In this document: piece after piece, positions 18,457-27,649 of the stretch
How the letters are laid out: each line of letters starts with the position of its first letter
Position numbering within the stretch: position 1 is the stretch's first letter
Source of the DNA: Flavobacterium sp. UBA7680
Lineage (GTDB): Bacteria; Bacteroidota; Bacteroidia; Flavobacteriales; Flavobacteriaceae
Direction of reading: 5' to 3'
Assembly: GCF_002482975.1 (NCBI RefSeq)
Contig: NZ_DLHA01000019.1
Span: forward strand, 278,310 to 342,309
Length of the DNA stretch: 64,000 bases
Translations under genes and position numbers: made by a program
Notes under the pieces: generated by a model
Database searches by the model: none
The model's input: the letters and a program-made list of their open reading frames with translations, nothing else
Told to the model about the DNA's origin: nothing

Positions 18457-21396
18457 TTATTTAATAATCAACTTTTTAGAAACATTAAAAGCATTAGAAT
18501 TAATCGTAACAACATAAATTCCAGAAGCTAAATGATGATTGATTTTTGCAGAAGAATTGATTTTGTTTACCAAAACTTTTCTTCCGTTGATATCCGTAAC
18601 CGTTACTGTTGCCGAATCACCCGCTTCTAATTCCGGTAAAACAACATTAAACTCATTATTAATCGACGGATTTGGATAAATACTAACTACAGAATTTTCA
18701 ACTGTTACTGCTGCTTCAACATTCGCTTTTTTTAATGTAGAAGTAGATTGAAACTGCCATTGTGCACTTTCCCAATTGTTTTGACCTCCGTTATATTGAG
18801 CAGAACCGTTTAGGTTTTCAATATGAATCATAGCTCCTGTCTGCCATCTGTTTTTAATTCTCACGTAAGTTCCATCCACATTTTCGCTTGACCATTGCGC
18901 ACTCCACCAGCCAGTTGATCCTGCCGTACATTGTACTGCCCCTGTTAAGTTTTCAATATTCATTATATCTCCCGTACCTACATTTTTTAGGATATAAAAA
19001 GTAGCATCAACCGCAACTTTTTCCCATTTGTAATTGTTGTTGGCAACCGTTGCTCCATATCCAACATTTGCTCCGGCATCATATAAATAGTTTCCAGTCC
19101 ATCTGTTTTTAATCGTGAAATAATTTCCTGTTGCAGCATTAACCGTAATCGCTGCTGTACTTGTTTTATTTCCGTCTACAGTGGTTACTGTAATGGTAGC
19201 TGTACCAGCAGCAACTGCTGTAACTAAACCTGAACCATTTACAGTTGCAACACCCGTATTATTAGAACTATACGTTACGTTTTTATTTGTTGCATTTGAT
19301 GGTAAAACTGTTGGCGTTAATTGCTGTGTTCCGCCTACAGATAATGTTGCCGATGTTGGACTCAAACTCACACTTGTAACTGCTACATTTGATGAATTTA
19401 CAGTAATTACAGCTGTTGCCGTTTTATTTCCATCCTGAGTTGTTACCGTAATCGTTGCCGTTCCCGAAGCAACCGCCGTAACTAAACCTGAACCATTTAC
19501 CGTTGCAACGCCTGTATTATTAGAACTATACGTTACATTTTTGTTTGTAGCATTTGCAGGAGCAACAGTTGGTGTTAATTGCTGTGTTGCGCCAACGCTT
19601 AAAGTCGCCGTTGTTGGCGAAATGGTAACGCCCGTAACCGGAACATTTACAGTAGAACAGTTGCTGCTTTGTGTCCATGAAAATGAACCAATGGCACTGA
19701 TTTCTTCATTTGCAGCAGCATTTCCGCCTCTGTTAGAATAATTCATGTTGCAATAGGTACCATTTCCACTAGGCGAACCTGCAATAAGTACAAAGTAACC
19801 TCTGCCCCAATTTCTATTTAAGGCATTGTTGTTTGGAAATTCTTTACCTGTTCCGTTAACGGTAATGTCTTTAAATGAAAGATTGTAAATTCCATCACCC
19901 GATCTTTTGCTGATAGAAATCGCATCATTTCTTGAATCATTAATATCGATATTATAAAGCTGTACATTTTTAACCTGAGATCCGGCATTTGTGGCACTAA
20001 AAATATCTACAGCCGCTACAGGATTATTGTATGTATCATTAAAAGTTCCGCAGGTTGATACCGTAATATCGTGAATTTCGTGCATTCCATCATTGTTAAA
20101 TGGCGCTCCCGGAAAATTATTACTCATCCTGATACCTGCTTCAAGATTATCTTTAATAATCAAATTGTAGCCTTTGTTGTTTTTTCCACCATAAATAGCA
20201 AGACCACAAGCACGCCAGCAGTTTTCTGAAGTATTATATCTAAAGGTATTGTTGATACATTCCAATCCGTCAGCAGACCAAATTGCCTGATCGTCATCAC
20301 CATTGTTTCTAAAATTACAATGTTCTACAACAGAATTGGCAGTTCCTTTACAAAGATTAATTCCATCCGCATAATTGTTTCTAAAACGACAATGAGATAA
20401 TGTAAATCCGTCAGCAATTGCAGGACCTCCCGTATTGTATTGTGCAATCCAGGCACCGCATTCAAAATGTTCTGCCCAAATATTTTTTACAATTGAACCG
20501 CTTGTAAAAACGCCATTTATCCCTTTATAAGAATTACTTCTCGAAGCTGAATTTGTCGTTAAATAAAGATCGGTAAATGAAATATTACTGGCATTAGCAC
20601 GCAATCCTCCGTTTAAACTGCTCGTGTTGGTAAAATTAATTTGAGTATACCACATTCCGGCTCCAATTAAGGAAGTATTTGCCGAACCAAAATACAATTC
20701 TCTGTTTACGTTATAAACACCAGTTGGAACGAAGATTTTTTTACCGCCGTTTGCGTCGATAAAAGTTTGAAGATCACTTCCGTTTCCACTATACGTTACA
20801 GCACCTGACGGAGCCGTTACCGCCGTTGGAATTGGTTCCATTTCTGCAAAATCCAAATGAATGTTTCCTGATTCTCTCACAATTTTTAAAGTTCCCGAAA
20901 CCGCAATTTTAGCGGGAAGTTTATAACGCACTTCATCAAAACGCATTCTTGGGTTTTGATTTGTGATTCCGTTATTATTCGGATTTCCGTTGCTCCACAA
21001 ATACTCCCACGACCAGGTTGAAGTCAAAGTAAGCGTTGTAAGCTTTGTATTTCCGTTATAAACACCAACAGTACCCGATTGTCCGTCAGGAACGCTGTAA
21101 CGAATTACAAGTCCGTCTGCGGCTTCTGTAAGTGTCCATTGCACGGTAGCGTTTGTAGCAGACAGATTCACACATTGCTGATCTGAAGCTTCTGATTGAA
21201 GATCAGACTGCACATATGATTTTGAAGTAGTTGCAGCACCATTTGACAATTGGCCTAAATTGGCTTCGTATCTTTTGTACGGCGCATCATAATAACCGCG
21301 CTGCGCATAAGAACTTGAAGTTAAGAGAACGAAAAAAATCCATAGTAAAATATGGCAGTCTCTTTTAAAAAAAATAGCATGTAATTTGTTTCTCAT
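18457..21396 (-). CDS. Secreted GH87-like alpha-1,3-glucanase (mycodextranase) with Big_2 repeats and T9SS signal
   Basis: 979 residues. Signal peptide to about residue 32. A carbohydrate-binding-like beta-sandwich covers about 35-190. A right-handed beta-helix covers about 205-580 and contains D344, D367 and D368. As I recall, their 23/24-residue spacing equals that of the three catalytic Asp residues of characterised GH87 alpha-1,3-glucanases. Two near-identical Big_2 immunoglobulin-like domains follow (about 590-760), then a ricin-like module with repeated IKNRW and MNIENL/IHIENL motifs (about 770-885). The end is a type A T9SS sorting domain (IYPNP...KKLIIK). It probably degrades fungal or bacterial alpha-1,3-glucan outside the cell. 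Other beta-helix polysaccharidases are the alternative. Confidence 0.72.
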   Translation of the reverse strand: MRNKLHAIFFKRDCHILLWIFFVLLTSSSYAQRGYYDAPYKRYEANLGQLSNGAATTSKSYVQSDLQSEASDQQCVNLSATNATVQWTLTEAADGLVIRYSVPDGQSGTVGVYNGNTKLTTLTLTSTWSWEYLWSNGNPNNNGITNQNPRMRFDEVRYKLPAKIAVSGTLKIVRESGNIHLDFAEMEPIPTAVTAPSGAVTYSGNGSDLQTFIDANGGKKIFVPTGVYNVNRELYFGSANTSLIGAGMWYTQINFTNTSSLNGGLRANASNISFTDLYLTTNSASRSNSYKGINGVFTSGSIVKNIWAEHFECGAWIAQYNTGGPAIADGFTLSHCRFRNNYADGINLCKGTANSVVEHCNFRNNGDDDQAIWSADGLECINNTFRYNTSENCWRACGLAIYGGKNNKGYNLIIKDNLEAGIRMSNNFPGAPFNNDGMHEIHDITVSTCGTFNDTYNNPVAAVDIFSATNAGSQVKNVQLYNIDINDSRNDAISISKRSGDGIYNLSFKDITVNGTGKEFPNNNALNRNWGRGYFVLIAGSPSGNGTYCNMNYSNRGGNAAANEEISAIGSFSWTQSSNCSTVNVPVTGVTISPTTATLSVGATQQLTPTVAPANATNKNVTYSSNNTGVATVNGSGLVTAVASGTATITVTTQDGNKTATAVITVNSSNVAVTSVSLSPTSATLSVGGTQQLTPTVLPSNATNKNVTYSSNNTGVATVNGSGLVTAVAAGTATITVTTVDGNKTSTAAITVNAATGNYFTIKNRWTGNYLYDAGANVGYGATVANNNYKWEKVAVDATFYILKNVGTGDIMNIENLTGAVQCTAGSTGWWSAQWSSENVDGTYVRIKNRWQTGAMIHIENLNGSAQYNGGQNNWESAQWQFQSTSTLKKANVEAAVTVENSVVSIYPNPSINNEFNVVLPELEAGDSATVTVTDINGRKVLVNKINSSAKINHHLASGIYVVTINSNAFNVSKKLIIK

Positions 21397-21747
21397 AAGT
21401 TTTGGTTTTTAAATAGTTAGTGCCTTAAAATAAGGGCATAACGAAACTATACTTAAAAAAGAAATTAAAGAAAAGGTTGACAAAAAATCAAGACTCATAC
21501 AACGATTTCGTTTACATAAAAACTTAATAATCAATAACATATATTTTTTAAGGAAATAAAAAATCAAGAATAAATATAGATGCAAACTTGATAATTTAAG
21601 GCTCTGAAAATGAGAATATAAAAAAAATCGACCCTGTTTATAATCACATTCTCTTTTTGTAATTATTTTTTTTCCAATTTGTAAATTCAATGAAATTGGT
21701 CTACTTTCATTTAATCAAAATTCATCTTTAAAACTTTAGATAACTAA
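21397..21747. other. Gene-free spacer
   Basis: 351 AT-rich bases between divergent genes. A minus-strand frame of 93 codons here has no signal of being real. I found no complete TAnnTTTG box on either strand, no long palindrome and no RNA-like fold. Confidence 0.5.
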
Positions 21748-22311
21748 ATGATCGAGAAACCTTTACATATAGAAACTCCGCAGCTTATTATTCGACATTT
21801 AACATTATCTGACTTATCAGACTTTATTATCTACCGTTCCAATCCAGAAGTCACAAAATATCAGGGTTTTGATGTTATGACAATGGAACAGGCAGAAGAT
21901 TTTATTAAAGATAATTCAAGTAAACATTTTGGTAAAGCCGGAGAATGGGTTCAATACGGAATTGAAAATCGCATAACTGGAAAACTTATTGGTGACTGCG
22001 CCATTAAACTTGACGAATATGATCCAAGAATTGCCGAAATAGGAATCACCATTTCGCATCTGGAACAAAAAAAGGGTTATGCTAAAAAAGTTCTTCTCGC
22101 AATTTTAGCATTTTTGTTTCATGAAATAAAAATACACCGCGTAGTCGAAATCGTTGATGCAGAAAATATTGCTTCAATTAATCTGCTAAAGAGCATTGGC
22201 TTTAGACAAGAAGGACATTTTATTGAAAACATATTCTTTAAAGGAAAATGGGGAAGCGAATTTCAATATGCAATGCTAAAAAAAGAATGGGACGAGCTAA
22301 AAGAAATTTAA
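21748..22311 (+). CDS. GNAT acetyltransferase, RimJ/RimL type
   Basis: 187 residues covering one GNAT domain. Residues 8-20 (IETPQLIIRHLTL) are typical of the RimJ/RimL-like Acetyltransf_3 group. The acetyl-CoA loop is the segment EQKKGYAKKVL, and the late motif ENIASINLLKSIGFRQEG is characteristic. It probably acetylates a small-molecule or protein amino group; the substrate is unknown. It stands alone and converges with another GNAT gene of a different subgroup. Confidence 0.9.
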   Translation: MIEKPLHIETPQLIIRHLTLSDLSDFIIYRSNPEVTKYQGFDVMTMEQAEDFIKDNSSKHFGKAGEWVQYGIENRITGKLIGDCAIKLDEYDPRIAEIGITISHLEQKKGYAKKVLLAILAFLFHEIKIHRVVEIVDAENIASINLLKSIGFRQEGHFIENIFFKGKWGSEFQYAMLKKEWDELKEI

Positions 22312-22329
22312 AAACTTGCGAATCATGAA

Positions 22330-22824
22330 TTATAAATCCTCATTTGCTGGGCTTATATCACATCGCATAGTTGTCAATATTGATTTGAAACCTGCTTTTT
22401 CATAAGCTTTCACTGCGGCTTCGTTGTCATGATACACTTCTAATCTAACCTCGGTTATTCCCTGAGATAAAACCCATTTTTTAAGATCATTAAGCAAGAG
22501 ATTATTAAGACCGTTTCCTCTAAAATCAGGATCTACAAACATAAAACCAAGGTAGCCGAATAATTCATGTTTTTGATATGGTTTTGCTGAACGAATTTGA
22601 GCATATCCGCATCCTATAAGCTCATTGTTGTATTCCATAACCAGAACCTCAGTTTTATTATCTAAAATAAGTTCCTGTATACTATAATAAAAAATTTCTC
22701 CTTCTTTTAATGTGGGATCAAACGGACGCTCTGCCTCTACTAAAAACTGCAGAAATGTTTCAAGTTTAGGCAAATCAGCATTTACAGCGCGTCTAATAAC
22801 TATGTCTTTTATATTTAGATTCAT
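22330..22824 (-). CDS. GNAT acetyltransferase, Acetyltransf_1 type
   Basis: 164 residues. The GNAT core includes the acetyl-CoA motif FRGNGLNNLLL and the final strand motif VRLEVYHDNEAAVKAYEKAGF. Cytosolic, substrate unknown. A minus-strand TATATTTG (22829-22836) sits just five bases before the ATG, so either the transcript is nearly leaderless or that match is chance. Confidence 0.9.
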   Translation of the reverse strand: MNLNIKDIVIRRAVNADLPKLETFLQFLVEAERPFDPTLKEGEIFYYSIQELILDNKTEVLVMEYNNELIGCGYAQIRSAKPYQKHELFGYLGFMFVDPDFRGNGLNNLLLNDLKKWVLSQGITEVRLEVYHDNEAAVKAYEKAGFKSILTTMRCDISPANEDL

Positions 22825-22863
22825 ATTTCAAATATATAGAAAATTAATTCTAGCTGTAAAATA

Positions 22864-22904
22864 AAAAAACTCCAAAATCAAATGACTTTGGAGTTTTTTA
22901 AGTT
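22864..22904 (-). terminator. Terminator of the secreted 150-residue protein gene
   Basis: AAAAAACTCCAAA pairs with TTTGGAGTTTTTT around a short loop, giving A/T runs on both sides. It lies 21 bases after the stop codon of the gene at 22925. Confidence 0.9.
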
Positions 22905-22924
22905 TTTTCAAACTTGTATGTTTA

Positions 22925-23377
22925 TTACATTTCGTTCAAGTCGTTGAATTCGTGTAAAGATTTTAATGTGTTTTCGTAGAATAAAATTGCTGCGATAAGG
23001 TTTCCTTTATCAGAGTAAGGCATCATTTTTCTTTGAAATTCTACTGTCGTATCTAAGAAAGTAGAAGTACCAATTGCTTGGTTATCTAAGATTTTTTTGT
23101 GGTCTCCATCGTCTGGAATACCTAAATCTGCCATAGTAACTCCTGGTTTTGTAACCAATGCGATGTAAGGAAGAGTTTTCACTAATACTTTAATACGCTC
23201 GATGTACAATTCTAAAAGTTCACCTTTTTGCATACCGCTCAATTCTTTTTGATCGTGGTATTTACGAATTAAGGCTGTTGTACTGATGATACTTCTTGGG
23301 GCATTTTTTGCTTGTGCCATGATAGCGCCAGTCGTCAAGAAGAAAAGGGCACATAATAGTATAATTTTGCTCTTCAT
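22925..23377 (-). CDS. Secreted protein of unknown function
   Basis: 150 residues with a clear signal peptide (about 1-22, ending AMAQ). The mature part is helical and mixed-charge, without cysteine. I recognise no domain. Codon use looks like that of a well expressed gene (many GAA, CGT, ATC), and it has both a good promoter and a strong terminator, so it is probably a real, abundant periplasmic protein. Confidence 0.8.
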   Translation of the reverse strand: MKSKIILLCALFFLTTGAIMAQAKNAPRSIISTTALIRKYHDQKELSGMQKGELLELYIERIKVLVKTLPYIALVTKPGVTMADLGIPDDGDHKKILDNQAIGTSTFLDTTVEFQRKMMPYSDKGNLIAAILFYENTLKSLHEFNDLNEM

Positions 23378-23408
23378 TTTGTAGATGTAAATTAGTTGTT
23401 GGTTGTGA

Positions 23409-23438
23409 CAAAAATATATAAATTAACTTAAATCACAA
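23409..23438 (-). promoter_or_regulatory. Promoter of the secreted 150-residue protein gene
   Basis: Minus-strand TTG (23438-23436), 19 bases, then TATTTTTG (23416-23409): a full match to the Bacteroidota TTG / TAnnTTTG promoter, about 32 bases before the ATG. Confidence 0.75.
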
Positions 23439-23485
23439 CTTATTTCATTTCTTTTTTTTAGAAAACTTTAACAATGAGTGTTATA

Positions 23486-24196
23486 TCATTCAATTTCGTC
23501 GTCGTAACTCAGCGTATCTTTAGGAATTTCGGCGATTTGATGGCTGTTTCTTATATCGTCCGGCGACTTAATAATTCTAAATCTTCCCGGATATTTGATC
23601 CAAATACTCTTTTTATTGCCGTAATAATCCATAAATTCTTCGCAAACAAACACGGCATGCGCGTTTGACCAAGCCACAACTCCGCAAAATTCATTTCCGG
23701 ATTGTCGCTTTAATTTTTGAATTTGTTTGCCTTTTTCAAATCCCAGATACTTATAAATAGTTGGTGTATATACTTCCCCATCTTCTAAATCTTCTAAAGC
23801 TTTATCAAAAGTGGCATCTTTATCAATAATCTGTTTGTATTTTGCCATTACTGCGTAAGCCAGTATTGCATAATCTGTAATAGCTTCGGCCTCACAATTA
23901 TCTTTAATAAGAACAAACCCGGCAGAAAATCTGGCTTTATCGAGTTCAGCACTTTTTAGATTAAAGGAAGCATTATTCTTTAGTATAATTTTTTGCTCGT
24001 TGTCGCTTATTTTTTGAGTTACAAAAAGATTGTCTACCCCGTAAATATTTAAAGCGGCTTTGATTAAAGCAATCGATGAGCAGTTGGTACGTTCTCCTTG
24101 TTTAAAGCTTTCCCATATTTGATCTGAGCTCAATTGAGAGTAACAATTTGAATAACCGAATATTAAAAATAAAAATATTGAGGTAACGGATTTCAT
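23486..24196 (-). CDS. Secreted protein with a papain/calpain-like Cys-His arrangement
   Basis: 236 residues with a signal peptide (about 1-20, ending CYSQ). C39 in RTNCSSIALIKAAL resembles the Cys-bearing helix of calpain- and papain-type peptidases. H180 in SNAHAVFV resembles their catalytic His strand, followed by a strand ending IWIKYPG where calpains have an Asn-bearing segment. The usual Asn is not obvious. I do not recognise a named family; a cysteine peptidase or an inactive relative are both possible. A TAGATTTG box (minus, 24260-24253) within a small palindrome precedes it. Confidence 0.7.
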   Translation of the reverse strand: MKSVTSIFLFLIFGYSNCYSQLSSDQIWESFKQGERTNCSSIALIKAALNIYGVDNLFVTQKISDNEQKIILKNNASFNLKSAELDKARFSAGFVLIKDNCEAEAITDYAILAYAVMAKYKQIIDKDATFDKALEDLEDGEVYTPTIYKYLGFEKGKQIQKLKRQSGNEFCGVVAWSNAHAVFVCEEFMDYYGNKKSIWIKYPGRFRIIKSPDDIRNSHQIAEIPKDTLSYDDEIE

Positions 24197-24385
24197 TGTC
24201 TTTGGCTTTTATAATTGTTTCCAAAAACTAATTTTTGGAAATTATAGATTTGCAAATCTATAAAAATCAACCCATAGTTTTTTTTACTTCGCAAAATTTA
24301 TTAACAATTATAAACTACTCTCTAGCTGAATACTTAGCAAAGTATTGTCGTTATTGTTTTCAACAACTATAATTAATTCAAAATA

Positions 24386-24421
24386 AAAACGTCTCAAACA
24401 GAAATTTGAGACGTTTTAAAA
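24386..24421 (-). terminator. Terminator of the 64-residue gene
   Basis: AAACGTCTCAAA pairs with TTTGAGACGTTT with a short loop and T tract on the minus strand, directly after the stop codon. Confidence 0.9.
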
Positions 24422-24616
24422 TTATTTTTTTTCTTCGTTATTCAACTTATCGTCAAAATCAGGTTCTTTACCTTTAAATTTATGAGTATCAACATCATAT
24501 TTTTCATCGTTTGTTAAAACTTCATCATGATCTTTATATTGATGTTTTCTCATGTCACTTCGATTATCAGAACCACTCTTTGGAGTGTTATTCGGATTTG
24601 GATTTTTTGTGTTCAT
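24422..24616 (-). CDS. Small, highly charged hydrophilic protein
   Basis: 64 residues, rich in Asn, Asp, Lys and Pro, no hydrophobic core, probably disordered. It has its own strong terminator, which supports it being a real gene. No domain recognised. Its composition recalls small stress-associated hydrophilic proteins of Flavobacteria, but that is only an impression. Confidence 0.65.
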   Translation of the reverse strand: MNTKNPNPNNTPKSGSDNRSDMRKHQYKDHDEVLTNDEKYDVDTHKFKGKEPDFDDKLNNEEKK

Positions 24617-24688
24617 AACTCTAAGTTTTAAATTTAATTAAAATTACTTAAACTCAAAATCAAACACTTATATAATCATTTTTAAAAG

Positions 24689-25342
24689 TTACAGGATATT
24701 ATGTTTCTTCGGATCATACAACATTGCCGTACATAAACAGTTTTTTCTTTCCTTATTCAGTAATATGGAACAATTGACGCAGGATTTACAGTTTTCCCAA
24801 AAAATCTCATCAGTCGTTAATTCGGAATAAGTAACAGGTTCAAAACCAATTTCATGGTTCATTTTCATTACTGCCGAACCTGTAGTAAGGCTGAATATTT
24901 TGGCTTCGGGATATTTTTGACGACTTAATTCAAAAATTTTTCTTTTAATGTTTTTGGCAAGTCCGGTATGTCTGAATTCGGGAGCCACTATTAATCCGGA
25001 ATTTGAAACAAACCGACCATTATCCCAGGAAGAAATAAAAGAAAAGCCTGCCCATCTTCCGTCTAATGCAAAAGCAATAACAGCCTCACCTTTTTCTATT
25101 TTTTCTTTAAGAAGTTCCGGCGACCGTCCGGAAATACCGGTTCCCCGCGCTATAGCAGATGATAATGTCATGTCACAAATTTCCTGTACCCAGAAAATAT
25201 GGTCAGAATTAGCAGTTTCAACCCAAAATTCAATTGGATCTTCAGGGTTTTGATTGTGGCAAAATAAGTTGGTTTTATCTAAAATGGAGGCAGACAGAAA
25301 ATCTTTGTCTGAAAAATCTACGGGCGGTTCTTGGGTTTTCAT
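24689..25342 (-). CDS. GNAT acetyltransferase with C-terminal cysteine cluster
   Basis: 217 residues. A GNAT domain occupies about 40-175 with the acetyl-CoA segment RHTGLAKNIKRKI and NHEIGFEPV. The tail has five cysteines spaced CX2CX2CX10CXC (from about residue 185), which looks like a metal or Fe-S binding site, and another Cys lies near the N terminus (LFCHNQ). The cluster is not part of a normal GNAT fold. The substrate is unknown; metal-dependent regulation or a cysteine-carrying partner domain are possible. Confidence 0.8.
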   Translation of the reverse strand: MKTQEPPVDFSDKDFLSASILDKTNLFCHNQNPEDPIEFWVETANSDHIFWVQEICDMTLSSAIARGTGISGRSPELLKEKIEKGEAVIAFALDGRWAGFSFISSWDNGRFVSNSGLIVAPEFRHTGLAKNIKRKIFELSRQKYPEAKIFSLTTGSAVMKMNHEIGFEPVTYSELTTDEIFWENCKSCVNCSILLNKERKNCLCTAMLYDPKKHNIL

Positions 25343-25417
25343 ATTTGATTTATCGCATTTTAATTTAGTAATAAAGCGTAATTCTATAATTCAAACACGT
25401 CTTCCAAATTAGAGACC

Positions 25418-25435
25418 AATTGTAGTATTACAATT
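25418..25435. promoter_or_regulatory. Palindrome in divergent promoter region (1)
   Basis: AATTGTA-GTAT-TACAATT is a perfect 7-base inverted repeat in the spacer between the cysteine-rich GNAT gene and the hybrid kinase gene. It is a candidate operator. Confidence 0.4.
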
Positions 25436-25511
25436 CAAAACCAAACATTATTATCTGTTTATAAGCATCTTACATTAAAAACACAAAATAGTGCCGTTTA
25501 TAAAATACTTC

Positions 25512-25539
25512 TCAAAATGATACGTTTTTATCATTTTGA
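25512..25539. promoter_or_regulatory. Palindrome in divergent promoter region (2)
   Basis: TCAAAATGATA and TATCATTTTGA are perfect 11-base arms around a 6-base spacer. Both flanking genes point away from it, so it cannot be the terminator of either. It lies about 92 bases upstream of the kinase -7 box and is a candidate operator. Confidence 0.5.
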
Positions 25540-25630
25540 TTGAATAGCATCCATAAACATCATAATTTATTTTTCTACCTGATACAGATAGATTTAAGAA
25601 CAAGCTGACGAGTTTTATTTAATATTATTC

Positions 25631-25638
25631 TATTTTTG
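25631..25638 (+). promoter_or_regulatory. -7 box of the hybrid kinase gene
   Basis: TATTTTTG matches TAnnTTTG, 20 bases before the ATG. No strong -33 element is seen. Confidence 0.55.
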
Positions 25639-25657
25639 CATTTTACTTTTCATTAGA

Positions 25658-27649
25658 ATGAGCAATCCCCAACAACCTCTACCACACAACGAAACAGAAC
25701 GTTTAGCAGCATTAAAACGTTATAATATACTAGATTCACTTCCTGAGCATATCTTTGACGATGCTACTAAATTGGTCTCTTATATATGTGCCGTGCCTAT
25801 TGCGCACATATCTTTTATAGATGAAAGCAGACAATGGTTTAAATCTGAAATTGGAATTGGAGTTTCTGAAGTTCCTCGTGAAATTAGTTTCTGTCGTTAT
25901 ACCATTTTGGATTCAGAAATGGTTGAAATTGGAGATACTCATTTAAACGAAAGATTTAAAAATGATCCTAATGTAGTTGATGGTTTTAAAGTTAGATTCT
26001 ATGCCGGAATTCCGCTTACAACTCCCGATGGTTATAACATTGGAACGATTTGCGCGATCGATCATATTTCGAAGGAACTGAATGAAAATCAAAAAAATGC
26101 GCTTTCGATTGTAGCAAAGCATATTATCAATCAACTCGAATTACGAACAAAAAATACAGAACTGGCAGCGCAGAAAAAAATTGCACAGCGTGCTGTTCTT
26201 GCAAAAGATAGTTTTCTGGCCAATATGAGCCATGAAATCAGAACGCCTTTAAATGCTATTATTGGTTTTACTGATCTTCTTGCTGAGACAAGGCTCGATA
26301 CCATTCAACGCGATTATATCAATAGCGTACAAATTGCAGAAGAAAACCTGCTTTTAATTGTGAATGATATTCTGGATTTATCTAAAATCGAATCTGGAAA
26401 TTTGACTATCGATGCACATCCATTCAATTTAAAAAATACCCTTAAACATATCTATGATTTATTAAAGGTAAAAGTTCCTGCCAATGTGGAATTTAATCTT
26501 TTTCTGGATGCCGATATGCCGGAAATGGTTATTGGCGATCAGGGAAGACTGAATCAAATACTGGTGAATCTTGCCGGAAATTCTCTAAAATTTACTGAAG
26601 AAGGCGAAGTAACTGTTTCTGTAAAAAAGACTGCTGAAACAGCTGATAATTATTCGCTTAGATTCTCTGTTAAAGATACCGGAATTGGAATACCCGAAAA
26701 GAAGCTTAAAACTATTTTTGAACGTTTTACACAAGCTGAAGAAAGTACAACACGAAAATTTGGAGGTACGGGACTTGGGCTTAATATTGTAAAGCAATTA
26801 ATTGAATTACAGCATTCTGAAATTCAGGTAAAAAGCAAATTGGGTCATGGTTCAGAATTTTTCTTCACACTTACTTATAAAAAAGCTGATGATGTTGAAG
26901 AAATAAAAACAACTTTACCCGTACATAATCCGGATAAATATAAAATATTGCTTTGTGAGGATAATGTTTTAAACCAAAAATTGGTAAAAAGCGTTATTTA
27001 CAACTTTGGTTATGAAGTAGATATTGCCGAAAATGGTGAAGCAGGAATCCAATTATTATCAAAAAATAAATATGATTTAATTCTAATGGATCTTCAGATG
27101 CCTGTTAAAGACGGGTATCAAACTACGCAGTACATTAGAAATGAAATGAAGCTGAATATTCCTATTATAGCCATGACCGCGCATTCTTTGGTTGGAGAAC
27201 AAGAACGTTGTTATAAAGAAGGAATGAACAGTTATGTACCAAAACCGTTTAAACAGGCCGTACTTTTAGATGCCATAAAAACGGTAATGAATAAAGATAT
27301 TCCGCTTACTCAAAAACGAAATATCGATTTGTCTTTTATAGATGAAGTTTCCTGCGGAGATCCTGACTTTAGAAAAGATATGATCTATTTGTTTTTAGAA
27401 AAAATTCCGAATGAAGTAATGCAATTGGAAGATGCCATTCATAAAAATGATGTTGATACTGCAAAAAAACTTTCGCATACTATGAAATCCAGTTTGGATA
27501 TTTTTATGCTGAAGGATCTTAGCAATTATGTCTCTATTATTGAAAAAGAAGCCAATCTGGGGGAATTTAGTACCGAAACGGTTGGCAAAATAAATACTTT
27601 ACGCACTGAAATTACTGAAGTTATTGCGATTTTAAAAGATATTAAATAG
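25658..27649 (+). CDS. Hybrid histidine kinase: GAF, HisKA, HATPase, receiver, HPt
   Basis: 663 residues, apparently cytosolic. GAF domain about 25-165 of the small type that begins with ERLAALKRYNILDSLPE. HisKA with phosphoacceptor His about 192 (MSHEIRTPLNAI). HATPase about 290-405 with NLAGNSLKFTEEG, DTGIGIP and GTGLGL. Receiver about 430-550 with Asp about 478 (LILMDLQMP). C-terminal HPt with His about 607 (LSHTMKSSL). The whole phosphorelay is therefore in one chain. No separate output regulator is adjacent. The GAF domain may sense a small molecule or redox state. Confidence 0.93.
   Translation: MSNPQQPLPHNETERLAALKRYNILDSLPEHIFDDATKLVSYICAVPIAHISFIDESRQWFKSEIGIGVSEVPREISFCRYTILDSEMVEIGDTHLNERFKNDPNVVDGFKVRFYAGIPLTTPDGYNIGTICAIDHISKELNENQKNALSIVAKHIINQLELRTKNTELAAQKKIAQRAVLAKDSFLANMSHEIRTPLNAIIGFTDLLAETRLDTIQRDYINSVQIAEENLLLIVNDILDLSKIESGNLTIDAHPFNLKNTLKHIYDLLKVKVPANVEFNLFLDADMPEMVIGDQGRLNQILVNLAGNSLKFTEEGEVTVSVKKTAETADNYSLRFSVKDTGIGIPEKKLKTIFERFTQAEESTTRKFGGTGLGLNIVKQLIELQHSEIQVKSKLGHGSEFFFTLTYKKADDVEEIKTTLPVHNPDKYKILLCEDNVLNQKLVKSVIYNFGYEVDIAENGEAGIQLLSKNKYDLILMDLQMPVKDGYQTTQYIRNEMKLNIPIIAMTAHSLVGEQERCYKEGMNSYVPKPFKQAVLLDAIKTVMNKDIPLTQKRNIDLSFIDEVSCGDPDFRKDMIYLFLEKIPNEVMQLEDAIHKNDVDTAKKLSHTMKSSLDIFMLKDLSNYVSIIEKEANLGEFSTETVGKINTLRTEITEVIAILKDIK

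Noticed and set aside
21409..21690. Minus-strand frame of 93 codons in the spacer before the glucanase gene
   Set aside because: No promoter, no domain, composition of random AT-rich DNA.
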